Assembly: GCA_022813625.1 (NCBI GenBank)
Contig: JAKLMB010000031.1
Coordinates: 310,001-374,000 of the forward strand
Origin: Aaosphaeria pasadenensis
Taxonomy: Eukaryota > Ascomycota > Dothideomycetes > Pleosporales
Direction: 5' to 3'
Length of the DNA: 64,000 nt
How positions within the stretch are numbered: the stretch's first letter is position 1; every line of letters starts with the position of its first letter. A program made the translations under genes and the position numbers. A model generated the notes under the pieces. It saw only the letters and a program-made list of their open reading frames with translations. It ran no database searches and was not told where the DNA came from. Of the stretch, positions 55,996 to 64,000 are shown one piece after another.

Positions 55996-58082
55996 CTTGA
56001 TTGATTTTATGTTTGTTGGTTGATTAGTTGTTGAAGGTGAATGTTCGGATGTTAGCGAGCGACTTGGTGGTAAGTTAAGACAGGTATCAAAAGATAGTAG
56101 GCAGCTTGTTCATTTTAACAATACTCATGCCATCTAATTTTAGCCAACCGCCTGGACACTCATTAACAAATAATTAATTACAGAGACGAGTTTCACGGTT
56201 CCGGCCCCTCTATTTCATCGTATCCAGTGGAGTGTCCCGCTTAATCATCACTAATTCGGGGTTTTGAAACAGGCACTGATCATCATATCTTGCGTTTATG
56301 ATGCCTGATCGAGAAGGCATATTGAAATCCTTTCCGAAGACGGAGTTATGCATGGCATAGTCTTCTCAAGATATTCCTAATTGGTAGGATGACCAAAGGG
56401 ATTGCGTTGGGCGTTACTGACAATGAAAGGCAAAGTGCATTAGACAAGAACTGGTCATCTTTCGATGATGCGTGGTTCAAGTGACATTAATTGTGGCAGG
56501 ACAAAGTTATAGTTGTGAGTGCGAACTTCGTAATCGTTAGCTGCACTGTTTCCCATTCTCGACATAGCTAGACAATTGATAGGCTCCACATATGCCTGTG
56601 CTTGTTCAATATTGGCTCTGAACTAATGACCGTCATTGCATGGCAATTGGAAGAGATGCGTAAATGACAATCACAATACCATTACGATTCATCGCCGCAA
56701 TAACACAGAATGAGTTCGGACGTACCTCTTACGCGACGATTTCATCGGAAAACTGTGTGGGGTTGTTTGCCCAAATTCAATATTCTACCATACCGTCTAT
56801 CTGCCATCCGACCGTCGCCATAACGCTTCGAAGCTAGCAAGCCCAGTTACACGTGCTTGAATTCTTGACCTAGATATCCAATGACACTACGTCGCAACCA
56901 CATTCCTAGAACAAAAAAAGGTGTAATATTCACACCCTCTGAATCTCCGATCCACGCGGTTTTTCGCTCTATGCGAACACTCATCGCCAAGACTCCATTC
57001 TAGCCAATCAGCACGCTTAATTCGTCCATTGAGGGAGGTTTACAACAATGGCCTAGATATCGCGCATGAAGACTGGAAGAAACCGGAATCGCTTACAAGC
57101 TTAATCGAGATATTGGGGATCTGTTGCTTGGATTTTCACTGGATTGTTATTGGGAGAAGGGGAGAGACTTCGGACTTGGGATAGGGCATTGTTCCACGCG
57201 GGCTTTGGTAGTCCGTCACTGCCGTTCGGGACATGAAACATACGGTGAAATTATGGATGTTGGGAGTTCTTGAGAATAATAGGTGGTGTCAATGCGGAGT
57301 GTTTTTAGATGTTTGAGGATGATCATTTTCAAGATGTGAGATTTTCAAGACGTCTTCACGCCCATCTTAGGGGAATTTACCACTCAGGATACAGATATGA
57401 AGTTGTTAGGTACTTATTATGAGCTACACGGGTATGACAGTACATCACCAACGCGCCGTCATTTCGCCCCTTTCGAAGACCATTCGTATTCTATTGCATG
57501 GGGCCGACAAGAAATGCGTACTGACAAGTACTAGAACACGATGCGCGATTGGCATTGACTTTGTGTGTTCGTGATTCCAGAGTTAGCCTTACGACACCTT
57601 GCGACGACACCTGACAACCAGCAAGTGAAGGTGAAAGAAAATGCAGCTAATCGTCATTGGTCGAATGCGCACATACCATGGTCTGCACCAATGTATGCAA
57701 TCGAAGTTCAGTTGAAATTGGTCAACTACGAATGCTATAATCACTCGAGGCCTGTTTATAGAGTCATATTCCATATGGAGATGTTGAAATTAAAGGCAGA
57801 CAGTCATCATTGTGTATTTGCGTGAGTAACATGATAGTGAAGGTTATTTTCCAGCAGTTTCGATTAAAACCAAACATACGTCACTTCGCCTCCAAATGCC
57901 AAAGTGAATTTGAATTTACAATGATGGTGCGTGCGGAGAGTCGGACTGCTCGTTGACGTGTTTACATGATACTAAACGACGCATACTTTTTCTCCCCGTC
58001 CACCCTCACCTTCAACCCCAACCCCAACCTTACCCACTCTCACCAAACCTCAACCCACAAAAGCGACACACCGGAGTCAACC
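55996..58082. other. Gene-free interval, 2.1 kb
   Basis: AT-rich, between divergent genes. No motif-bearing frame, repeat or RNA recognised. Confidence 0.5.
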
Positions 58083-59117
58083 ATGGAGTCGAACAGAATA
58101 TTTTCGCGCTCCTTCTGGTCTCGAGTTGAAGTTGGTGAGCCTATTGAGACCTCACAGTTTCAAAGCTTCCACTTGTTCTTGATCAGCTACTACCAAGGCT
58201 TGTTTGCGGCCGTATATTGCCATCAGCATCTGCTCATTATTGCAGTTCCTGGACTGCTGCTCATCTCTTCCCTGTTCGTTCTATTACAAGCGCTCGACAT
58301 CATCGATGAAGGAACATGGACCTTCCCGGATAACTTCGAAGAATTGCAAAACGGTGCTATATTGTTCGCAGGGCTAGTATTCATCGCGATCCCAATTGCA
58401 ATCTATATAGCATCTCGCTTAGAGGAGATGCCAATAGAGGCTCCAGATCAGCGAGAGACAAAGCCGAATCTCACGCATGAGACCGACCGTACGTTAGTCG
58501 AACAAGAGGAAGGTAAAGGAAATGACGATGGTAGCACTACGGCTTTGCAGCTCTACGACAGTACCGCTGCAGGCACCTCTGCTCACCCAGAAGAACAAGT
58601 GGTAGCGGACGATCAAGTGAGTTATATGCCGGGAAGTTTTCTTCCACTCCTGGATGAGACCAATCATTCACCCGAAGCAACCAGTCACCCCAATTACCTT
58701 CTCAAAGAAAACGCCCTTACAAGAGAAGACGCTCCCACAGCCGGGGTAGCCGAGGTAACTTATCCGTCTCGCTCTGAATCCGATCTTCTCGAACTGTCTC
58801 TGTTGGACCAGACTACGGTTGAGGTAGTGCGTCGTCCTTCGCCACCCCAAACACTGATACTCTATGAGGGAGGCTCATCTGCCGCTCAAGATGAGAAACT
58901 CATAGACTTGAGACCAGAAACACCGGTACAACACGATGGAAGTTCCTTTGCCGCTCAACATGAGAAGCTGATCAGCCTGACACCAGAAACACCAGCACAA
59001 CAATCACGAACCTTTTCTGGCGCTCGGGATGGGAAGCTCATCAGCTTGACACCAGAACCAATAACACCGGGAGTCGACAACACGACGTTGCTTGCATCTG
59101 GATGGGATTTCGCTTAG
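58083..59117 (+). CDS. Two-TM protein with repeated C-terminal tail, unknown function
   Basis: 344 aa from the ATG at 58083, which sits in a good CAACCATGG context; the frame stays open to an ATG at 57966. Two hydrophobic helices (about 50-72 and 91-111) form a hairpin. The N-terminal 49 residues and the long C-terminal region are polar and would be on the same side. The tail is rich in Glu, Ser and Thr and ends with three imperfect units of about 23 residues (58872-59063): GGSSAAQDEKLIDLRPETP, GSSFAAQHEKLISLTPETP and TFSGARDGKLISLTPEPITP. No signal peptide. Family not recognised. Confidence 0.72.
   Translation: MESNRIFSRSFWSRVEVGEPIETSQFQSFHLFLISYYQGLFAAVYCHQHLLIIAVPGLLLISSLFVLLQALDIIDEGTWTFPDNFEELQNGAILFAGLVFIAIPIAIYIASRLEEMPIEAPDQRETKPNLTHETDRTLVEQEEGKGNDDGSTTALQLYDSTAAGTSAHPEEQVVADDQVSYMPGSFLPLLDETNHSPEATSHPNYLLKENALTREDAPTAGVAEVTYPSRSESDLLELSLLDQTTVEVVRRPSPPQTLILYEGGSSAAQDEKLIDLRPETPVQHDGSSFAAQHEKLISLTPETPAQQSRTFSGARDGKLISLTPEPITPGVDNTTLLASGWDFA
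58872..59063 (+). repeat. Three imperfect 69-bp coding repeats
   Basis: Tandem units inside the two-TM protein gene, sharing the words GCTCAxGATGAGAA/GGGAAGCT and TTGAxACCAGAA. Divergence between units shows the array is not recent. Confidence 0.7.
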
Positions 59118-59755
59118 AAAGACATGGAGCATGAGGTGTTGAGGGGCGCTGTAAGGTTGGACTATACATGACTGTTCTTTTGGGGTATGCCGGCCGGACT
59201 TAGTCCAATTTTGTTTGGGGGTGAAATACCTTCTAGCTCTGACCTTATCTCGACGGTGTTTACTAGATATCTCTATCCCCCAGTGGCTAGTGAATCTGCT
59301 TTCTGTCCTGCTACACCAAAATATGAACTTCTATGGGTTGCTAATTCTGCGTTGTATGAAACGTCTGCACCCGCCTGTAGTAGAACTTTTGTACTTAGAT
59401 ATTTCACCTAGCCTTGATGACATCACTACCTCTAAACCGCCCACCTAACTACATATTGCACAATTCATTAATGTACCCTATTCGTGTAGGTTTTCCCTCG
59501 ATCATCCCCCGTTTTGTTTATTTACTCAAGCATTTGGGGACCAATCACCGATAATGCGATAGCCCAAATATGGTTAGATCCAAAATAGACGAAGAGTTAA
59601 TGGACCGGACCTCGGAACAGAAGGCCGCAAATCGGAACAAATGCGATAAGCGTCATCCTTTGCACAAGATCTTTACGACGTCTACCCGATATACACACAT
59701 CCTATACTATCGTTACACAAAATCCACATTTGTCTTACCTTTGGATTTTGCAGCC
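59118..59755. other. Intergenic region
   Basis: Between the two-TM gene and the reductase. An in-frame ATG upstream at 59570 exists but the added 62 residues look non-coding. No other gene. Confidence 0.5.
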
Positions 59756-60742
59756 ATGAGTTCACCAGGCTCAAGCACCAGCAAGCCTCGCGTGCTATTG
59801 TTTGGGGCAGGTAGCATCGGCACAGTGTATCTGTACCTTTTGTCCAAAGTAGCAACAGTCACAGCGGTGTGCCGATCTAATTATGATGTCGTGAAAGAGA
59901 AGGGATTCATCATAAATTCAGCCATATTCGGAGACAACATTCATTTCCAGCCCGCCGTGGTCAGAAATTGCACAGAGGCTGCTACTAGCAGTAGTGAACC
60001 CTTCGACTACATTGTCGTCTGCAGCAAAGTCTTTCCAAACACGATACCCGATGTCATTAAGCCAGCAGTTACGCCAAATCACACGACAATAGTGCTCATC
60101 CAGAACGGTATTGGTATCGAAGATGAATACGTCGACGCATTCCCCACAAATCCTATTATCAGCACCGTTGTCTATATGCCCGTGGCGCAGCGACCCGCTG
60201 GCGTCATAACACACGGCGACATCGAACTCCTGGAGGTCGGAAACTATCCTTCAACGTCGAATTCGCCCCAAGCGGCCAACTTCACAAAGCTCATTGAGTC
60301 TGCTGGCGGAACAGCTAAACTATACGACGACATTCAATTCAAGCGTTGGTTTAAAGTCATCCTCAATGTCGCTTGGAACCCCGTATGTGCATTGTCGCTC
60401 AGCACCGATGTCGATTTCATGCTGTCTTCGCCAAATGCAACCGACTTTGTCTTGGATGTAATGCTAGAGGTAGCCGATGTCGCTGCCGCGTACGGCCACC
60501 AGTTCAGCAAGGAAGACGTACAGTTCCAACTTGATCGGGCCAAGGTCAGGATACAGAGCAAGAAGGGCATAGAACCAAGTATGCTCCAGGACGTCAAGGA
60601 AGGACGAAAAATGGAAGTTGAAGCTATTGTTGGTAACGTCTTGAAGAAGGCAAAAGCGAAGGGTGTCAGGTGCGACAGGGTTGCAACCATATATTTCCTC
60701 GCCAATGCACTCGATGCACACGTTAACCCTCGGGATTCATGA
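59756..60742 (+). CDS. Ketopantoate reductase-like oxidoreductase (ApbA/PanE family)
   Basis: Single exon, 328 aa from the ATG at 59756, which directly precedes the conserved start. The Rossmann motif RVLLFGAGSIGTVYLYLL binds NADPH, followed by VCRSNYDVVKEKG. IVVCSKVF and VLIQNGIGIEDEY, the helix FKRWFKVILNVAWNPVCALS and EPSMLQDVKEGRKMEVEAIVG are family blocks; the KxxxNxxxNP-type catalytic segment is read as K-VILN-VAWNP. The true panE product reduces 2-dehydropantoate in coenzyme A synthesis; filamentous fungi have many paralogues in other pathways, so this copy may act on another 2-oxo acid. Cytosolic. Confidence 0.9.
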   Translation: MSSPGSSTSKPRVLLFGAGSIGTVYLYLLSKVATVTAVCRSNYDVVKEKGFIINSAIFGDNIHFQPAVVRNCTEAATSSSEPFDYIVVCSKVFPNTIPDVIKPAVTPNHTTIVLIQNGIGIEDEYVDAFPTNPIISTVVYMPVAQRPAGVITHGDIELLEVGNYPSTSNSPQAANFTKLIESAGGTAKLYDDIQFKRWFKVILNVAWNPVCALSLSTDVDFMLSSPNATDFVLDVMLEVADVAAAYGHQFSKEDVQFQLDRAKVRIQSKKGIEPSMLQDVKEGRKMEVEAIVGNVLKKAKAKGVRCDRVATIYFLANALDAHVNPRDS

Positions 60743-61827
60743 GCGTGACGATTTAAATAGCTTCTTCAGCGAATCGAATAGAAGTCAACCCTCATAGACT
60801 TAAATAATTAAACCATCCTCCAATGAAGCACGGCGCGAATTACTTTTGGCCAAGTTGACCAAGAACTGCAGTCCGGGAGCAATGACTACCGTTGTAAAGA
60901 TCAATTATCCAGAACATAAAGGATCGGTAATGTTTGATACCTTGATTATTAGGTGAAGGATCTGCGGATCGATTTCCCTAACGTAATATATGGCTGACCC
61001 AAAAATAGTAGGCAGCCAGCAGACAGCAAAATACTATCTTCTGATGTTGGATAGTAATCCTCGATTCTCTGTATAAACAGATAATCTAACAGAAGAATAA
61101 GTATCGGGGAGTTTTCCTAGAAGGTTCATCGAAGGAAAGGCATTCAGTCAAATATGCTTCGATAGACTAGAAGATGTTTCAACGGTCACAGTATGATCCT
61201 TGCTTGTCACTTCATGGGACACCCCTTCAATTTGACAAGCGGGCGGCTGGTAGCACCAAATAAGAAAAATGTGGGGAATCAATTCAACTAGATATGAGCT
61301 TGACATTTACAAGTCTACAGAAGCGCAACCTTGTTTCTAGGCTAACTCTTGCTGGAATTTGGGGTTGCGATGAGTTGCATCGCCTTAGTTATACCAAGCA
61401 TGTCATGAAGCAAGCCAAACGAGTTTGCTTTCTAGTGACGACAACAACGGAAAATTGCTCTCCGTTGTCAACTTGCAATAATTCTGCTAATCTAGCGATG
61501 CGTGGCCAGCTCCACCCCGGACCGGTCGCCCGCCACTAAAAGATGCCTGTGCCTGAAATGCCGGCGGCTACATATTGATTAAATTTAGGACTAGGTCACG
61601 CATCCACCCGTTACCACGTACACTTACGGCCTGGAATCGAAGCTCTTCGTTTCCATCATATTGGGGTACATCAATTCCATTATCGCCGATAGGGTTCGCT
61701 TGATGCGATGCTGTTTATTTCCCTGGGATTCTCCGATTGCGAGATTGGGAGGATACCTTTATAAAGGGCGAACGATTCACGGTCTCAAAATTCATCGCCC
61801 GTCTTTTGTATCCATCGCATCGCCATC
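60743..61827. promoter_or_regulatory. Upstream region of the PL20 gene
   Basis: 1.1 kb without a gene. TATAAA at 61760-61765 precedes the PL20 start by 63 bp. Confidence 0.5.
61760..61765 (+). promoter_or_regulatory. TATA box of the PL20 gene
   Basis: TATAAA 63 bp upstream of the ATG at 61828. Confidence 0.55.
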
Positions 61828-62720
61828 ATGTTGGGTTACACGACTCTTTTGACTGCTTTCGTGAGTGCTGTCTCGGCAGGTATGGACGGCTCCTCCACAG
61901 AACCCTCATGGCGCATTCACTAAACATAGTAGGCACCATCCTCTGGGATGGCCGATTTAATGAGATGACCAGCAGCGCCGACCTCAACAAGTGGTCTTGG
62001 GCAAACCAAGTCGGACCGTATCAATACTACATCCACGGCTCAGGTGCCGTCACCAAATATGTCAACCTGTCGCCAAGCTACAAGAACCCAGCGGACCTGG
62101 GCACGAAGCAGGGCGTGAAGATCACGATCGACAACACCGCGAAGTGGAACTCGGATATGTGGAGGACGGAACTCATCCCCCAGACCACAGCCGCCATCAA
62201 CAAGGGCACAGTCTACTACCACTTCTCCATCAAGCGCTCGACGACGAACGTCCCTAGCGCCACCAACGAGCACCAGATCTGCTTCTTCGAAAGCCATTTC
62301 ACCGAGCTCAAGTACGGCTGGGTTAACGGCGAGTCGGGCACCAGCAACACCAACCTGCAGTGGATGGTGGGCGGCCAATCGAAGTGGAAGGTCGAGCTCA
62401 AGGCTGATGAGTGGCACAACGTGGCTTACGAGATCGTATGTAAAATCCTCGCATTAAATTGCATGCATGTCATCTAACGACCTGGGTAGAACTTTTCTTC
62501 CAACCAGATTACTTTCTGGCACTCCACTGGTGCCGACCCGCTCGTCAAGACCGCGGGTCCCTTCTCCGGCAGCACTTCGTCCAACGGCGCTGATTGGCAT
62601 CTTGGTGTCCTTCGCCTTCCTCGCGCTGGAAACGATGGCACTGGTGCTGAGGACTGGTACTTCTCGGGTGTTTACATCGAGAGCGGTTCTCTCACCACCT
62701 CTGTGAACAGCCCAGCATAG
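61828..62720 (+). CDS. Glucuronan lyase-like, polysaccharide lyase family 20
   Basis: Three exons: 61828-61879, 61933-62435 and 62490-62720 (261 aa). Signal peptide 1-17 (LTAFVSAVSA), then GTILWDGRFNEM, QVGPYQYYIHG, WRTELIPQT, HFSIKRS, HQICFFESHFTELKYGW and WHNVAYEINFSSNQITFWHS in a beta-jelly-roll pattern. DWHLGVLRLPRNGNDGTGAEDWYFSGVYIE ends the protein, a close match in length and order to fungal PL20. These enzymes cut beta-1,4-glucuronan by beta-elimination. The enzyme is extracellular. The gene converges with the AA13 gene, 389 bp apart. Confidence 0.88.
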
Positions 62721-63109
62721 AGGACGAAGCTTGCATATATTTAGATCATTGAGCAGACGCTGTTACAGGCAACCTTTTGTACATATCATTATCAAGAAAT
62801 CTAAATCGATGATTCCGGCTCTAAGTTGATTTGCCTCCCCTGACAATAAGCCAAAACAGTGAATTTTAGTTCTTATTCGTCCATTGCCGGCTGAACTAAG
62901 CCTTCTCATGAAAGTGCCAGTAAAATTTTAATCCCTGACGAAGAGGTTCTTAGTCCTGAAATCCATGTTCAGATTGAAAGAAACAATCATATGCACTACC
63001 AAAACTTATATACAATGGAACACCAATTCAATATCTCATTCATAACAACCCGCATTGAAATCATCAGCCTTCAACCCATGTGCAATCCTTACAAGAACAC
63101 AGCAACCTA
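62721..63109. other. Convergent 3' spacer
   Basis: AT-rich spacer between the stops of the PL20 and AA13 genes. No coding signal. Confidence 0.5.
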
Positions 63110-64000
63110 TCATTTCCACTCAGAGCTGACTGTCGCAGCAGCCTGGCAACCATCTCCGACAGTATACTTGCGGTTGTCTCCAGACTCCCATGTAACAGCA
63201 CCATTGCTCTCCACCCTGATGAACTTGTACTCAAAGCTCGTCTTAGCGGGGATGTTAATAGCACCAGACCACTGAGGGTTGGCATCAGTGTACTTGGAGG
63301 CATCAAGTGCTATCGCCTTGGAAGTGTCCCAGTTTCCTAGGGCAGCAATAGATCCGACGATCTTGATTGTCTGCCCAACCTGTGTCTTGACCTTCTCGGT
63401 GAAGGTGATGGAGACTTGAGAGGCTGGTGCTGAGCAGCTTCCGGTGCTCGTAGTAGTAGGCGCATTAGTGGTTGTAGTGGCCTTTGGTGGTGTTGTGCCA
63501 GTTCCCGATCCCGCGATGGCAATGTCTGCGCAGCTAAGGTAGACCTGAGGTGTCTGGAAGGAGTTCCACTTGAAGGAAAGCAAGGTGTGGTTCGAGATGT
63601 AGTTGGGGATCTTGATCTTCTTGGTCACCGTGTAGCCTCCTGCGATGGAAGTATAGCAGGAGTTCAAAGGTGCATTGTCGACACCCCTGCATTTAGTGTC
63701 TTGGAAGCCTTTGCACGAGAACCAGTCGTTGCGCCAGCATGCTTGCCCGGAAGAACAGTCCGCATTGTAATCGCATGTCTGTCCACTGACATCGGTGCAA
63801 GGAAGAGTGCCTTTGGTGAAGCAATCCTCGGCTGCTTGCTTTTCTGCCTCAGTGGGGAGGTAGTTTGGATCAAGGAACTTGTTGACAAGTGCTTGGTCCT
63901 GGCAGATGCGGTAGGTGAACATGCCTCCGTGATCACCGTTGTTATCAACACACCACTGAACATCAATCGTATCTCCGGGCTTGTAGGTTACGACGGGTTC
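63110..64000 (-). CDS. Starch-active lytic polysaccharide monooxygenase (AA13) with CBM20, partial
   Basis: The frame runs to the right window edge, so the 5' part (signal peptide and N-terminal copper-binding His) lies outside. 296 residues are seen. The first two-thirds are the AA13 domain with its strongly conserved blocks VQWCVDNNGDHGGMFTYRIC, PTEAEKQAAEDCF, DCSSGQACWRNDWFSC, CRGVDNAPLNSC, IAGGYTVTKKIKIP and FKWNSFQTPQVYLSCADIAI. A Thr/Ala-rich linker (about 30 residues) follows. The C-terminal 100 residues are a CBM20 starch-binding domain (VSITFTEKVKTQVGQTIKIV, ALGNWDTSKAIAL, PQWSGAI, FEYKFIRVESNGAVTWESGD). AA13 enzymes oxidatively cleave starch. The 3' end converges with the PL20 gene. 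Confidence 0.92.
   Translation of the reverse strand, partial: EPVVTYKPGDTIDVQWCVDNNGDHGGMFTYRICQDQALVNKFLDPNYLPTEAEKQAAEDCFTKGTLPCTDVSGQTCDYNADCSSGQACWRNDWFSCKGFQDTKCRGVDNAPLNSCYTSIAGGYTVTKKIKIPNYISNHTLLSFKWNSFQTPQVYLSCADIAIAGSGTGTTPPKATTTTNAPTTTSTGSCSAPASQVSITFTEKVKTQVGQTIKIVGSIAALGNWDTSKAIALDASKYTDANPQWSGAINIPAKTSFEYKFIRVESNGAVTWESGDNRKYTVGDGCQAAATVSSEWK

Noticed and set aside
1..64000. CRISPR arrays, rRNA, operon-like gene groups
   Set aside because: No regularly spaced repeats or rRNA sequence. Spliced, separately promoted genes show a eukaryotic nuclear segment.

Overview
This window is nuclear DNA of a filamentous ascomycete (Pezizomycotina; I cannot fix the class from the sequence). 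The signs are genes broken by short introns (about 45-110 bp, mostly GT..AG with an internal CTRAY-like branch site), spaced single-gene transcription units on both strands, and typical filamentous-fungal families: an Ayg1-type hydrolase, a class II hydrophobin, a PTH11-like receptor, a GH3/PA14 beta-glucosidase, an AA13 starch LPMO, a PL20 lyase, and a Fot1/pogo transposon carrying RIP-type mutations. I see no operon, CRISPR array, rRNA or convincing tRNA. I joined exons by hand, choosing splice sites that keep the frame and the family motifs.

Left part (1-13 kb): about 4 kb without a recognisable gene, then hexokinase on the minus strand. A RIP-damaged pogo/Fot1 element lies in its upstream region, with 46-bp terminal inverted repeats and a TA target duplication. 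Next come an unrecognised 223-aa protein, an Ayg1-like alpha/beta hydrolase, and a PC4/Sub1 transcription coactivator divergent from a short-chain dehydrogenase.

Middle part (13-42 kb): a RING-like/ankyrin-like protein, a mucin-like single-pass membrane protein, and a DDHD-domain phospholipase. Then follows a carbohydrate block: GH3 beta-glucosidase with PA14 (minus), a divergent sugar transporter (plus) and a secreted GH32 invertase (plus). Sucrose or fructan would be cleaved outside, hexoses or glucosides imported by the transporter, and glucosides cut inside by the beta-glucosidase, which has no signal peptide. After this come a four-TM MARVEL-like protein, a five-exon FAD-linked sugar-lactone oxidase with one GC-AG intron, an F-box-like protein and two proteins of unknown function.

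Right part (42-64 kb): an amino-acid permease, a possible decayed gene upstream of a class II hydrophobin, a secreted Gly/Lys-repeat protein, a seven-exon PTH11-like receptor, a secreted cysteine-rich protein, a two-TM protein with a repeated tail, a ketopantoate-reductase-like enzyme, and at the right edge a convergent pair of polysaccharide-degrading enzymes: PL20 glucuronan lyase and an AA13+CBM20 starch LPMO (cut by the window end). Small secreted and surface proteins and CAZymes dominate this end, which suits a saprotrophic or plant-associated fungus. I found no clear undescribed multi-gene system. The best candidates for a second look are listed in the findings.
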